DNA from: Chloroflexota bacterium
GTDB lineage: Bacteria > Chloroflexota > Anaerolineae > 4572-78 > J111
DNA: 64,000 bases
Reading direction: 5' to 3'
Assembly: GCA_016860845.1 (NCBI GenBank)
Contig: BOKF01000001.1
Location: forward strand, 362,735 to 426,734
Of the stretch, positions 51,701-59,838 are shown piece by piece. Made by a program: the position numbers and the translations under genes. The notes under the pieces are model-generated. The model saw nothing but the letters and a program-made list of their open reading frames with translations, ran no database searches and was not told where the DNA came from. Position 1 is the first letter of the stretch, and the number at the start of each line of letters is the position of its first letter.

Positions 51701-52477
51701 CAGTCTTACAGTAAGCTTTCGGTCGGCTACATCTATTGGGATCGCGGCCAACCGGACCAGGCCATTGCCGTCATGCAGGAATGTCTGCGCCTGGGTGACT
51801 TGGCTAACTACCTTACCCCCCAGGTTGGCGTCCGCGCCGACCTGGGGGCTATCTACGGGAGTCTAGGCGCTATTGAACGCGGCCTCGAAACAGCCCGCCA
51901 AGCCCTCACCATCGCCGAAACCCACATGCCAAACTTTCGACCTTATGTCCTGAGCAAACTGGCTCAGCTCTATCTCCGGCAAGACAATCTTGGCGAGGTT
52001 GAAGCTGTTGTTGAGCAGGGGAAAAAAGATCCTAACCGGGAAAGCCTTCCTTACTATTTCCAGCCTGTTATCCTCACCGAGGCTGAATTGGCCCTAAAGC
52101 AAGGTCGCTATGAGTATGGGTTGGCCTTGGCTGATGACTTACTGGCGACCCTAAATCAATTTGGCCTGCGGATATTTATTCCAGAGGCGCTCTATCTGCG
52201 AGGACAAACCTTAGGGGCTATGGGGCAAACTGAGGCAGCCCGTGAGGCCCTGCTGCAAGCCCGGGCTGAAGCCGAAGCCATCGGTTCGCGCCGGATGCTG
52301 TGGCAAATCCTGTTTGCCCTCAGCCAGCTTGAAATGAACCCGGCTGAAGCCACACAGTGGCATGAACAAGCCCAGGAAATTGTGGCCTCTATTGCCGCTA
52401 ATGTCAGTGATCCTGACCTGCGGACTTCATTTCTCAGACTGCCGCAGGTTCAGGAGGTGCTCGGCGGATCAGGCTAG
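48791..52477 (+). CDS. Giant BTAD/SARP-type regulator with AAA ATPase and TPR domains
   Basis: A 1228-residue regulator. Residues about 15-105 form an OmpR/SARP winged helix (TFRTRKALALLIYLTAEAG, SREKLTALFWP). Residues 110-265 are the BTAD helical domain (YRGDFLEGF). An AAA16-type ATPase begins at FVGRTEEFKRL, with Walker A GEAGIGKTRLA (about 316) and Walker B LLFIDDIQWAD (about 430). TPR repeats fill about 740-1215. Such proteins activate secondary-metabolism or stress genes. It is divergent from the ester cyclase-STAS-monooxygenase operon, its likely target. The GTG 48791 start is uncertain, as GTGGAAAA repeats surround it. Confidence 0.9.
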   Translation: MEKSVEKKVGGKTNRLHLAWLGTPLVSYAEQPVTFRTRKALALLIYLTAEAGPHSREKLTALFWPESDTARGRGMLRTTLAHLREVMDTFATLYLQIEPQTLSFDFQSDFELDLHTLQAALEMTQRQPGPAERERVINQLQVAVGRYRGDFLEGFSLADTPIFDDWVSLQREVWHNRMNLIFDALSQLQFEHDDLPAGIETATRWKVHDPYGEAAPQRLMQLHFAGGNRSAALQVYETYSQMLAAEFGAKPAPEIERLAARIRDSAPPRRPPERAPLALTPLDISFVGRTEEFKRLMAAYHLAGGGQTQVVILTGEAGIGKTRLATEFLHWATAQGADVLAGRAFETGGELPYQPLAQLLRQRLDQEKAPADLLSETWLAELSRLLPELRDRYPDLPPLQPDEGTARGRLLEAITRLGRALAGRAPLLLFIDDIQWADTASLDALHYAVSRWIESKSPVLALLCARDTLLAPKTDTQYWLTGLKAKVTVTQLALAPLSGEDTLALVTSLEARQTGVGQTAQAAAEDGSSETQPSPPKFKAFAQALFTETGGQPLYLVETIKALLEQKVLIPYHTTEGVQRLQWSTLAGEASGRFPLPRIIPTGIREAILDRLSRLTPAAAAMLTAAAVLGQAASFRQLAEMSGIDEMAGLDALEELIAKRLLLDTNQADQPYLIAHDRIRDVVYAETSAARKQVLHRRAVTTLQGTDPARLAYHALAAGMNEEAFHYSLAAGDRALHLFAASEAMAHYETARKLMVAGPPPQFEIAACQHLYTSLGRALELNAQFEQAWAVYGEMEAIARQRNVPSMRLAALMVQATLRSMPSQSFNPSEGEVLAEQALILARELGDPVAEVKILWNLLNLYRPSSKVAQAIACGEQALALARKLNLREQMAFILNDLALPYWFSGRLDQAKESLREAGDLWRELNNLPMLTDSLAGLAGLAVDTGDYDLALTYSEEAFQISQAIANLWGQSYSKLSVGYIYWDRGQPDQAIAVMQECLRLGDLANYLTPQVGVRADLGAIYGSLGAIERGLETARQALTIAETHMPNFRPYVLSKLAQLYLRQDNLGEVEAVVEQGKKDPNRESLPYYFQPVILTEAELALKQGRYEYGLALADDLLATLNQFGLRIFIPEALYLRGQTLGAMGQTEAAREALLQARAEAEAIGSRRMLWQILFALSQLEMNPAEATQWHEQAQEIVASIAANVSDPDLRTSFLRLPQVQEVLGGSG

Positions 52478-53224
52478 CATGCGGCGCAAATTATCCAGGC
52501 TAATCCGCAAACTCTCAAACGGGTCGCCTGGGCACGCATCTTGCTCTACCAGGTACCACTGCACGCCTGCGGCGCTGGCGGCGGCAAAGATGCCCGGCCA
52601 ATCCAAGATTCCAGCGCCTACTTCGGCAAAGGTAACGGGCTGGGTGGCGGTCATATCCTTCAGGTGCAGCAGCGGGACCCGGCCAGGCCAGCGGCGCATA
52701 TATGCCGCCGGGTCTTCGCCGCCAAATTTTAGCCAATAAGTGTCCGCTTCAAGCTGGAGGTTCGTTGGGTCGCTTTCCTCAAGCAGGATGTCCAGCGCAT
52801 ATTTGCCGTTAAATCGAACCAGCTCAAAATCGTGATGGTGGTAGCACAGTTGCAGCCCGCTGGCCCGGCATGTCGCGCCGATGCGGTTTAGCTCGGCCCC
52901 CAGGGCGCGATAATCAGCTTCATTCCCGCGCTGCTCCGGCGGCAGCCAGGGGCAAATCAAAAATTTAACCCCCACCACCAGGTAGTAATCTATCTCACGG
53001 GCTAAATTTTGGCGCAAATCGGTCAGTGGAACATGGGCGCTGATACCTTTCAAGTTCAGCTCGTTAAGGGTTTGGGATAATTCAGCGGCCGTTAGGCCAA
53101 AGGCTCCGGCCAACTCGACGCCGGCATAGCCCAGCTCGGCCACTCGCCGCAGCGCGCCGCGTAAATCTTGCGCCGCAGCCTGGCGCACGGTATACATTTG
53201 AGCTACAAGGGGTATTTGAGTCAT
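52469..53224 (-). CDS. Sugar phosphate isomerase/epimerase family protein (xylose isomerase-like TIM barrel)
   Basis: A 251-residue TIM barrel of the AP-endonuclease-2 type. Metal and substrate residues appear in GYAGVELAG, CYHHHDFEL (about residue 128), LQLEADTYW, LLHLKDM and WYLVEQD. Related enzymes are inosose dehydratases, hydroxypyruvate isomerases and sugar epimerases. The reaction cannot be fixed from sequence. Its 3-prime end overlaps the convergent BTAD regulator gene by 9 bp. It is isolated from other sugar genes. Confidence 0.87.
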   Translation of the reverse strand: MTQIPLVAQMYTVRQAAAQDLRGALRRVAELGYAGVELAGAFGLTAAELSQTLNELNLKGISAHVPLTDLRQNLAREIDYYLVVGVKFLICPWLPPEQRGNEADYRALGAELNRIGATCRASGLQLCYHHHDFELVRFNGKYALDILLEESDPTNLQLEADTYWLKFGGEDPAAYMRRWPGRVPLLHLKDMTATQPVTFAEVGAGILDWPGIFAAASAAGVQWYLVEQDACPGDPFESLRISLDNLRRMLA

Positions 53225-53244
53225 CCTATCTCCTGTTTCATAAA

Positions 53245-53275
53245 AAACAGGCCCTACATTATGTAGGGCCTGTTT
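53245..53275. terminator. Intrinsic terminator downstream of clpC
   Basis: A perfect 13-bp stem AAACAGGCCCTAC/GTAGGGCCTGTTT around ATTAT. On the minus strand it is followed by a run of six Ts, so it should end clpC transcripts before the isomerase gene. Confidence 0.9.
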
Positions 53276-53305
53276 GATTTTCTAAAAATCACATCATCTT
53301 ATCTC

Positions 53306-53429
53306 CAGGACTTACGCAAATCATGTCATTTTGAGCGACGAAGGAGCGAAAAATCCCTGAATACGTGCTCTTGCAAGCGAACCTTTACGGGATTCTTCAC
53401 TTCGTTCAGAATGACATGCGTAAGTCCTG
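53306..53429. mobile_element. 124-bp element with CAGGACTTACGCA inverted ends, copy C
   Basis: CAGGACTTACGCA (53306-53318) is the perfect inverse of TGCGTAAGTCCTG (53417-53429). The flanks ATCTC (53301-53305) and ATCTC (53430-53434) are identical, a probable 5-bp target duplication. The interior is a GTCATT-family palindrome (53323-53417) like those at 14066 and 59698. It lies between the clpC stop and its terminator. Confidence 0.85.
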
Positions 53430-53473
53430 ATCTCGTCAGCCACCCGTCGAAGATCGGCTAGGGGCGGTCTGTT

Positions 53474-55948
53474 CTAAACCATCGGAGCTGAGAGTTTTTC
53501 GGTTTGCTCTTTATTGCCGGCCTGCAGGATTTTGAACACAATCTTGCCATCCTCGACATCTGCCTGAACCGTATCGCCCAGGGCAAAATCACCGGCCAAA
53601 ATGCCCTCGGACAGGGCATCTTCAACTTTGGCCTGGATGACCCGGCGCAGCGGCCGCGCGCCAAAGTCGGGGTCATAGCCTTCTTCGGCAATCAGCCGTT
53701 TGACGGCGTCGGTGACCTCCAGGGTCAATTCTTGTTCCTTCAGCCGTTCTTGCACCAGATTGAGCAGCAGGTCAACAATTTGGGTGATTTCCTCGCGGCT
53801 CAAGGCGCGGAAGATGATGGTCCCATCCAGCCGGTTGCGGAACTCGGGCCGGAACATGCGCTCCATCTCGCTGACAACCTTTTTGCGCATCTTTTGATAG
53901 GCGCTGTCTTCCGTTACCTGATCTTCTCTTTTGACCCCAAAGCCCAAACTGGTTTCACGCTTAATCAAATCTGCGCCGACGTTGGAGGTCAGGATCAGGA
54001 TGGTGTTACGGAAATTGACCTTTTTGCCTTTGGCGTCGCTCAGGTTGCCGTCTTCCATGATTTGCAGCAGGGTGTTGAACGCCTCCGGGTGCGCCTTTTC
54101 AATCTCGTCAAACAAGATGACGCTGTAGGGCCGGCGGCGGACCGCCTCGGTGAGCTGGCCGCCTTCCTCGTAGCCGACATAGCCGGGCGGTGAACCAACC
54201 AGGCGGGCCACGTTATGACGTTCCATGAACTCGCTCATGTCGAGCTTGATCAGGGCATCTTCACTACCGAACATAAATTCAGCCAGGGCTTTGGCCAGTT
54301 CCGTTTTACCGACACCCGTCGGCCCCAGGAAGATAAAGGTCCCGATGGGTCGTTTGGGGTCTTTGAGGCCGGCCCGGGCGCGGCGAACCGCTTTGGAAAT
54401 GGCTTCGATGGCTTCATTTTGCCCAACGACGCGCTTGTGCAGGGCGGCTTCCATTTGCAGCAGCCGCTCTTTCTCCTCGGTCGCCAGGCGGCGCACCGGG
54501 ATGCCGGTCCACATGGAAACGACCTCGGCAATATCTTCTTCCATCACCTTCGGTTTTTCCAGGGTGGGTTCTTCAAAATCCAGGTCAAGGTCGTCCAATG
54601 AGTCGGTTAAATCCTCCGCACCCCGCATCCGCAACACGTCATCAAAGCGCGACGGTTCACGGTCAGAGGGCAGGTCCCGCATCTCGACAACCTTATCCGT
54701 CAGTTCTGAGGCGAAAGGTATCTTGTAGAGACGCACCCGGGCCGAGGCTTCGTCAATCAAGTCAATGGCCTTATCCGGCATAAACCGGTCGGGGACATAG
54801 CGGGCCGCCAGGTGAGCGGCGGCAAAGAGGGCTTCGTCGGTAATTTCCAGGTTATGGTGCGCTTCGTAGCGGCTGCGGATGCCTTTGAGGATCTCGATGG
54901 TTTCCTCGATGGTCGGTTCGTCCACCATGACCGATTGGAAGCGGCGTTCCAGGGCGGCGTCGCCTTCGATATTTTTGCGATATTCGTCCAGGGTCGTTGC
55001 GCCGATGCACTGCAATTCGCCGCGGGCCAGGGCCGGCTTGAGAATATTGGCGGCGTCTACCGAACTGCCGGCAGAGCCAGCGCCCACCAGCATGTGCAGC
55101 TCGTCAATAAACAGAATCGCGCCCGACTCTTTGATTTCCTCGATGACCCGCTTCAGCCGCTCCTCAAACTGGCCACGATACATGGTTCCCGCCACCAGTG
55201 AGCCGACATCCAGCATAACCACGCGCTTGCCCAACAGCGTATCGGGTGCCTGGTTATTGACAATGCGCTGGGCCAAACCTTCCACAATAGCAGTTTTACC
55301 AACTCCAGGCTCGCCGATGAGCGCCGGATTATTTTTTGTTCGCCGCGAGAGAATTTGGATCACCCGCTCAATCTCATTTTGACGGCCCACGACCGGGTCT
55401 AACTTGCCGGCTTCGGCCTGAGCGGTCAGGTCGGTGCCAAGCTGGTCAACCAGGGGGGTGCCTTTAGATTCGCGGTTAGGCGCTGAGGTGGCAGATTGGG
55501 CGGAGCTTTCCATCATCACCCGCGCCGTTTGCGAGCGAACTTTATCCAGGCCCACGCCCAGGCCCTTGAGCACATCTACCGCCACGCCTTCACCCGCTCG
55601 AACCAGGCCGAGCAGGAGGTGTTCGGTGCCGATGTAATGATGCCCCAGCCGCCGCGCTTCATCCACGGCCAGTTCAATGACCCGTTTGGTGCGGGGGGTC
55701 AGGCTCAACTTGCCGTACATTGCTCGCTGGCCCCGGCCTACGGTACGTTCTACCCGCTCGCGGACTTGCTTGGGGTCAACGCCCAGGTCGCGGAGAACTC
55801 TCACCGCTACGCCGTTTTCTTCACGAACCAGTCCTAACAGAAGGTGCTCCGTACCGATGTAATTGTGATTGAGACGTTGAGCTTCTTCTTGAGCCAGGGT
55901 TAAAACTCGGCGTGCTCGTTTAGTAAAACGATCAAATTTGTCAGCCAT
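53474..55948 (-). CDS. clpC: ATP-dependent Clp protease ATP-binding subunit ClpC
   Basis: An 824-residue HSP100 unfoldase feeding ClpP. Two Clp-N repeats (residues about 5-145, each with [13 protein letters not shown]) lead to D1 with Walker [14 protein letters not shown] (about 205). A middle region with a UVR-like segment follows, then D2 with [14 protein letters not shown] (about 545) and a C-terminal D2-small domain. The length and order match ClpC and not ClpB, since the long ClpB coiled coil is absent. The gene starts at ATG 55948 after AAGGA and is transcribed alone. Control could be heat-shock related; no CIRCE element is visible. Confidence 0.96.
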   Translation of the reverse strand: MADKFDRFTKRARRVLTLAQEEAQRLNHNYIGTEHLLLGLVREENGVAVRVLRDLGVDPKQVRERVERTVGRGQRAMYGKLSLTPRTKRVIELAVDEARRLGHHYIGTEHLLLGLVRAGEGVAVDVLKGLGVGLDKVRSQTARVMMESSAQSATSAPNRESKGTPLVDQLGTDLTAQAEAGKLDPVVGRQNEIERVIQILSRRTKNNPALIGEPGVGKTAIVEGLAQRIVNNQAPDTLLGKRVVMLDVGSLVAGTMYRGQFEERLKRVIEEIKESGAILFIDELHMLVGAGSAGSSVDAANILKPALARGELQCIGATTLDEYRKNIEGDAALERRFQSVMVDEPTIEETIEILKGIRSRYEAHHNLEITDEALFAAAHLAARYVPDRFMPDKAIDLIDEASARVRLYKIPFASELTDKVVEMRDLPSDREPSRFDDVLRMRGAEDLTDSLDDLDLDFEEPTLEKPKVMEEDIAEVVSMWTGIPVRRLATEEKERLLQMEAALHKRVVGQNEAIEAISKAVRRARAGLKDPKRPIGTFIFLGPTGVGKTELAKALAEFMFGSEDALIKLDMSEFMERHNVARLVGSPPGYVGYEEGGQLTEAVRRRPYSVILFDEIEKAHPEAFNTLLQIMEDGNLSDAKGKKVNFRNTILILTSNVGADLIKRETSLGFGVKREDQVTEDSAYQKMRKKVVSEMERMFRPEFRNRLDGTIIFRALSREEITQIVDLLLNLVQERLKEQELTLEVTDAVKRLIAEEGYDPDFGARPLRRVIQAKVEDALSEGILAGDFALGDTVQADVEDGKIVFKILQAGNKEQTEKLSAPMV

Positions 55949-56052
55949 GTAATTAATTCCTTAATGAGTCCTGCTTGTTGAAACTTTGGTAATCCTTTTA
56001 AATTATGACGAAAGCGATATAGACAAATCGGGAAACAGAGCTTTTCCCGATT

Positions 56053-57243
56053 TTATGCCTCTATCGTTTCTTTGTCTTCTTCGGAGCCGGTTTCGCTTGC
56101 TTCGTCCGTCTTGGTCTCTTTATAAGCCGACCAATTCTCTTTGTCTTCGACCTGTTTCATGCTCAGGCCCATACGCCGCCGGTCGGGGTCAATATGAATG
56201 ATACGCACCTTAACGGCTTGACCTTCAGACACCACCTCCCGGGGATGGGTGATGTTTTTGTCTGAAAGTTCAGAGATGTGGATTAGACCTTCAATGCGAT
56301 CGTCAATACGAGCAAATGCACCAAAGTTGGTTAACTTGGTAATCACTGCATCCACGACTTGATTAATTTCATAGTAATCAAAAACCTGGCTCCAGGGTTC
56401 TGGTTGGAGGCGTTTGAGACTCAGGGCGACCCGCTGCTGGTCCAGGTCCACGCTCAGAATATAAACCTTGACCTCATCCCCCGCTTTTAACACTTCGCGC
56501 GGGTGCGAAATGCGCGTCCAGGCTAATTCGGAGAGGTGAATCAGGCCGTCCACCCCGCCGATGTCTACAAAGGCGCCAAAATCGGCCAGGCTGGTCACAC
56601 GCCCGGTCCGGACGTCTCCTTCGGTCAGCTCGGTCATAAAACTTGCTTTGTTTTTGCGGGCTTCTTCGGCGGCGGCGCGCTCGGAGAGGATCAGCCGGTT
56701 ACGGTCGCGGTCAACCTCGATGATCTTTAGCAAGAGCTTTTCGCCCATCAGTTGGTTCCAGCGTTCCGGCTTATTGGGGCCGCCAAACTGGGCATTGACC
56801 AACTGTGACCCGGGCACAAAACCGCGTATCTGGCCAAAGTTCACAATCAAGCCACCCTTGTTGTTGCCGATGACGGTGCTTTCAACCGTTTCTCCGGCGG
56901 CAAAAAGCCGTTCTGCTTCTTCCCAGTCCTTTTCTACTCTAGCCTGGCTAAGCGACAGAACAATATGGGTTTCTTCCTGGTCATTTTCAACGCTGACGAC
57001 ATAGACAGGGATCGTGTCGCCGACTTTGATTTGATCCAACTCTTCGGGACTGAGGTTACTCAAATCCTTGGGATCTACCATACCTTCAGATTTTGCGCCG
57101 ACATCAACCAGGATTTCGCCTGGACGTTTGCGCGCAACAACTCCCTTAACAATTTCGCCCGGTTTAACCACCCGAACTATATTGTCCTCTTGGGCTAACA
57201 GATCTGCCATTGTCATCATGTTTTCATCATCTGAGCTAATCAA
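56053..57243 (-). CDS. rpsA: Ribosomal protein S1-like RNA-binding protein, four S1 domains
   Basis: A 396-residue protein with four S1 OB-folds at about residues 28-95, 112-182, 200-268 and 285-353. Each has a G-x-V...G-x-F/V-D/N-F pattern (GEILVDVGAKSEG, GLIVNFGQIRGFVPGS, FGAFVDIGGVDGLIHLSEL, FGAFARIDDRIEGLIHISEL). The tail is acidic. It helps the ribosome bind structured mRNA. The TTG start at 57243 has GGGAGAG upstream; ATGs at 57219, 57216 and 57210 are alternatives. Four domains instead of six is usual outside Proteobacteria. Confidence 0.92.
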   Translation of the reverse strand: MISSDDENMMTMADLLAQEDNIVRVVKPGEIVKGVVARKRPGEILVDVGAKSEGMVDPKDLSNLSPEELDQIKVGDTIPVYVVSVENDQEETHIVLSLSQARVEKDWEEAERLFAAGETVESTVIGNNKGGLIVNFGQIRGFVPGSQLVNAQFGGPNKPERWNQLMGEKLLLKIIEVDRDRNRLILSERAAAEEARKNKASFMTELTEGDVRTGRVTSLADFGAFVDIGGVDGLIHLSELAWTRISHPREVLKAGDEVKVYILSVDLDQQRVALSLKRLQPEPWSQVFDYYEINQVVDAVITKLTNFGAFARIDDRIEGLIHISELSDKNITHPREVVSEGQAVKVRIIHIDPDRRRMGLSMKQVEDKENWSAYKETKTDEASETGSEEDKETIEA

Positions 57244-57452
57244 AATGCTCTCTCCCAGTGGAATTGCTCTTAGCTATGCAAAGATATACTTCTTTTGCAG
57301 GCTTAAAGCATAAACACATTATACTTGGACTCTAAACAAAAATCAAACAATTTCATAGAGGTGGGAGTATTTCAAATTGGGGGCGACTTTAATTTTTAGA
57401 GCTTCTCCGCGTGTCTCTGTGAAGTCTCTGCGTAACTCTGTGTTCCTTATTT

Positions 57453-57854
57453 TTAGGATTGACCGGTCGTCTTGATGGCAACGACCTCGATTTCAACATT
57501 GGCCCCCATTGGCAGAGCCGCCACCTGCACCGTACTTCGGGCGGGCGGGTCGCTGGCAAAAAAACTGCCGTAGACCTTATTAATTGCCGCAAAATCACCC
57601 AAATTGGTCACAAAAATAGTCGTTTTAACCACGTGAGCCAGGCTGCTGCCGGCCGCCTCCAAAACATTAGCCAGGTTTTGCATCACCTGGCGTGTTTGCT
57701 CTTCAATACCCCCTTCGATCAATTTACCCGTTCCCGGCGCCAGCGGAATTTGCCCGGCGGTGTAGATCAAATCTCCTACTCTCACCCCTTGAGAATAAGG
57801 GCCAATCGCTGCCGGGGCATTTTGAGTGGCAATAATTTCACGCTTTATTGACAT
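57453..57854 (-). CDS. ridA: RidA family reactive intermediate deaminase
   Basis: A 133-residue YjgF/YER057c/UK114 protein that hydrolyses reactive enamine/imine intermediates from amino-acid metabolism. IGPYSQGVRVGDLIYTAGQIPL, NVLEAAGSSLAHVVKTTIFV, ARSTVQVAALPMGANVEIEVVA include the conserved Arg and the C-terminal Glu of the active site. ATG 57854 is chosen because GGAGGGG precedes it. It is transcribed alone on the minus strand. Confidence 0.95.
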   Translation of the reverse strand: MSIKREIIATQNAPAAIGPYSQGVRVGDLIYTAGQIPLAPGTGKLIEGGIEEQTRQVMQNLANVLEAAGSSLAHVVKTTIFVTNLGDFAAINKVYGSFFASDPPARSTVQVAALPMGANVEIEVVAIKTTGQS

Positions 57855-57979
57855 TTCCCCTCCATTTTTTAGACCCAAAGGCCGAAGATCTTTGGTATCT
57901 TCAAGGATATTGTAGCATAGGGCCTGCCATGCGCCAAAAAGCAAAAATATCAGCTCACCCCAATCCTTAAAAATCTTAT

Positions 57980-58015
57980 TTAAGTATTGACTTAATTAAG
58001 CAATTACTGTATAAT
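57980..58015 (+). promoter_or_regulatory. arsR promoter with overlapping operator; probably leaderless
   Basis: -35 TTGACT (57987-57992), a 17-bp spacer and a perfect -10 TATAAT (58010-58015). The inverted repeat TTAAGT-ATTG-ACTTAA (57980-57995) covers the -35, and CTTAATTAAG (57991-58000) is a second palindrome. The gene's ATG starts 6 bp after the -10, so transcription should begin at the start codon itself. Confidence 0.82.
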
Positions 58016-58021
58016 GCGGCT

Positions 58022-58369
58022 ATGGATAAATTTTCTGCCCTGGCTGATCCGACCCGACGCCTCATTCTGGAGATGTTGGCCAGAAGCGGCCAATTATCGG
58101 CGACGGAAATAAGCGATCAATTTCAGGTCAGTCCCTCGGCTATTTCCCAGCATCTCAAAGCGCTGCGTGAGGCAAATTTGGTGCTGATGGAAAAACGGGC
58201 CCAGCAGCGGATCTACCAGATCAATCGGGAGACCGTGGTTGAACTGGAAGCATGGGCCAAGCAATTAGCGCAGCAGTGGGCTGAGCGTTTTGAGGCTCTG
58301 GATGAAGTCCTTGAGGCAGAAAAAAAGAAAATCTTAAAAAATAAAAGAGAAAGGGCTGAAGACGAATGA
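58022..58369 (+). CDS. ArsR-family transcriptional repressor
   Basis: A 115-residue winged-helix regulator. [18 protein letters not shown] is the family opening, and [29 protein letters not shown] (about 27-55) is the recognition HTH. No metal-binding CxC motif is present, so it belongs to the SdpR/AHSA1-linked group rather than the arsenic sensors. It overlaps the following gene as ATGA and is the first gene of a three-gene operon. The palindrome over its own -35 suggests autorepression. Confidence 0.93.
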   Translation: MDKFSALADPTRRLILEMLARSGQLSATEISDQFQVSPSAISQHLKALREANLVLMEKRAQQRIYQINRETVVELEAWAKQLAQQWAERFEALDEVLEAEKKKILKNKRERAEDE

Positions 58370-58860
58370 CAAAACATAATCAAACAAAAATTATAGCCGA
58401 ACCCGGCAAACAAGAGATCGTTATCACCAGGGAGTTTGATGCACCCCGCGAGCTTGTTTTTAAAGCATTCACCCATCCAGAGCTTTTAGTTCAATGGCTT
58501 GGACCCCGAGGACTGACTATGAAGCTTGAGACGTTTGAACCGAGAAACGGCGGTTCGTGGCGATATGTCCATACCGACCAGGACGGCAATGAGTACGGCT
58601 TTCACGGGGTTATTCACGAGGTCGCGGCCCCCGAGAGGATTATCCAGACGTTTGAGTTTGAAGGACTGCCGGAAAAAGGGCATGTCACGCTGGAAACGGC
58701 GAGATTTGAAGCCCTGTCAGGCGACCGGACCAGGGTAACACTTCAATCGGTGTTCCAATCGGTGGCGGACCGGGATGGGATGGTCCAGTCTGGCATGGAA
58801 AGGGGCGTCAACGATTCCCATGAGCGTCTCGACGAGCTGTTTGAAACGATGCAAAAGTAA
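58366..58860 (+). CDS. SRPBCC/AHSA1-domain protein
   Basis: A 164-residue START-like fold protein. [49 protein letters not shown] and a long C-terminal helix with [22 protein letters not shown] are typical of Aha1-C/AHSA1 proteins, often encoded next to ArsR regulators. It probably binds a small hydrophobic ligand. Translation is coupled to the regulator by a 4-base overlap. Confidence 0.93.
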   Translation: MTKHNQTKIIAEPGKQEIVITREFDAPRELVFKAFTHPELLVQWLGPRGLTMKLETFEPRNGGSWRYVHTDQDGNEYGFHGVIHEVAAPERIIQTFEFEGLPEKGHVTLETARFEALSGDRTRVTLQSVFQSVADRDGMVQSGMERGVNDSHERLDELFETMQK

Positions 58861-58897
58861 CCTTTAGATTAACGTAAAATAATTATAAGGAGGCTCT

Positions 58898-59392
58898 ATG
58901 CTGCAAAAAATTACCCCTCATTTATGGTTTGACAATAACGCCGAAGAGGCGATGAAGTTTTATACCTCTGTATTCAAGAATTCAAAAATTGTCAGCATCA
59001 ACCGCTATCCCGATGAATCTCTCGACGAGCATTTCAAGGGCATGGCCGGAAAAGTTATTCACGGTATCTTTGAGCTGAATGGACAGCGGTTCATGGCGCT
59101 TGACGGCGGCCCCATGTTTAAATTCAACGAGGCGATATCTCTCTATGTTCAATGCGAGTCGCAAGAGGAGGTGGATTATTTCTGGGACAAGCTCACGGCT
59201 GACGGTGGAGAGGAAAGTATGTGCGGCTGGCTCAAGGATAAATATGGCCTGTCGTGGCAAATTGTTCCCAGGCAGCTCGACGAACTGATGGGTGATAAAG
59301 ATCCTGAGAAAACAGGCCGGGTGATGCAAGCGTTGATGCAAATGAAGAAAATTGACATCGAAGGCTTAAAGCAAGCCTACGAGCAAGGATAA
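58898..59392 (+). CDS. VOC-superfamily protein (PhnB/3-demethylubiquinone-9 methyltransferase-like)
   Basis: A 164-residue glyoxalase-fold protein. It begins ITPHLWFDNNAEEAMKFYTSVF and contains FMALDGGP and SLYVQCESQEEVDYFWDKL, then CGWLKDKYGLSWQIVPRQLDEL, all standard for the PhnB-like group. The methyltransferase name attached to these homologues is historical; the activity is unknown. The start follows AAGGAGG. It is the third gene of the ArsR-AHSA1-VOC operon, a widely conserved trio. Confidence 0.93.
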   Translation: MLQKITPHLWFDNNAEEAMKFYTSVFKNSKIVSINRYPDESLDEHFKGMAGKVIHGIFELNGQRFMALDGGPMFKFNEAISLYVQCESQEEVDYFWDKLTADGGEESMCGWLKDKYGLSWQIVPRQLDELMGDKDPEKTGRVMQALMQMKKIDIEGLKQAYEQG

Positions 59393-59466
59393 CTCAACCC
59401 AAATGAAACAACGGCATGTCACGCTTCAAGCGTGAAATGCCAAATTACTGCATTTACAAGATTAAC

Positions 59467-59628
59467 AACCTGAGTTCGGAGTTTTCTAAATCGCACCCTG
59501 AGTAGCCCGGAGCGAAGCGAGGGGCGTATCGAAGGGTGCGCTCAGTAAGCCGAAAATCATCCTGAGCAGGTTGAGCGAAGCGAAACCGTATCGAAGGGTG
59601 ATTTTCGAGCTAACTCCGAACTCAGGTT
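59467..59628. repeat. Nested palindromic element with 17-bp perfect inverted ends
   Basis: AACCTGAGTTCGGAGTT (59467-59483) is the exact inverse of AACTCCGAACTCAGGTT (59612-59628). Inside are two hairpins of one family, GCACCCTGAG...GTATCGAAGGGTGC and AAAATCATCCTGAG...GTATCGAAGGGTGATTTT. The first is related to the interior of copy B at 31732. Total length 162 bp. Confidence 0.82.
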
Positions 59629-59697
59629 AACAGGATAATTTCAGTAAAAAATCCTGTAAACCCTGTTAATCCTGTCTAATCGTTACTACTCAGCCCA

Positions 59698-59780
59698 ATG
59701 TCATTTCGAGGCCGTAGGCCGAGAAATCTCTGAAGCGGCACATAGGCATTAGGGATTTCTCCCTTCGGTCGAAATGACAT
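59698..59780. repeat. Palindromic dispersed repeat, GTCATTTCGA family
   Basis: ATGTCATTTCGA (59698-59709) is inverse to TCGAAATGACAT (59769-59780). Interior GAGAAATCTCTGAAG and GGGATTTCTC are shared with the copy at 14066. It lies in the 3-prime flank of the restriction enzyme gene. Confidence 0.87.
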
Positions 59781-59838
59781 GGCTGAACAGTTACGTCTAA
59801 TCTTATCGAAGCGGCGAAATGGCAAAGGTCAACAGAAT

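Larger units (their letters stand above)
59393..59838. other. Gene-free, repeat-filled intergenic region
   Basis: 446 bp between the VOC gene and the restriction enzyme gene. It contains the nested element at 59467-59628, a run of CCTGTAAAYCCTGTTAATCCTG-like repeats at about 59652-59677, and the palindrome at 59698-59780. I see no gene or clear terminator. Confidence 0.7.
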
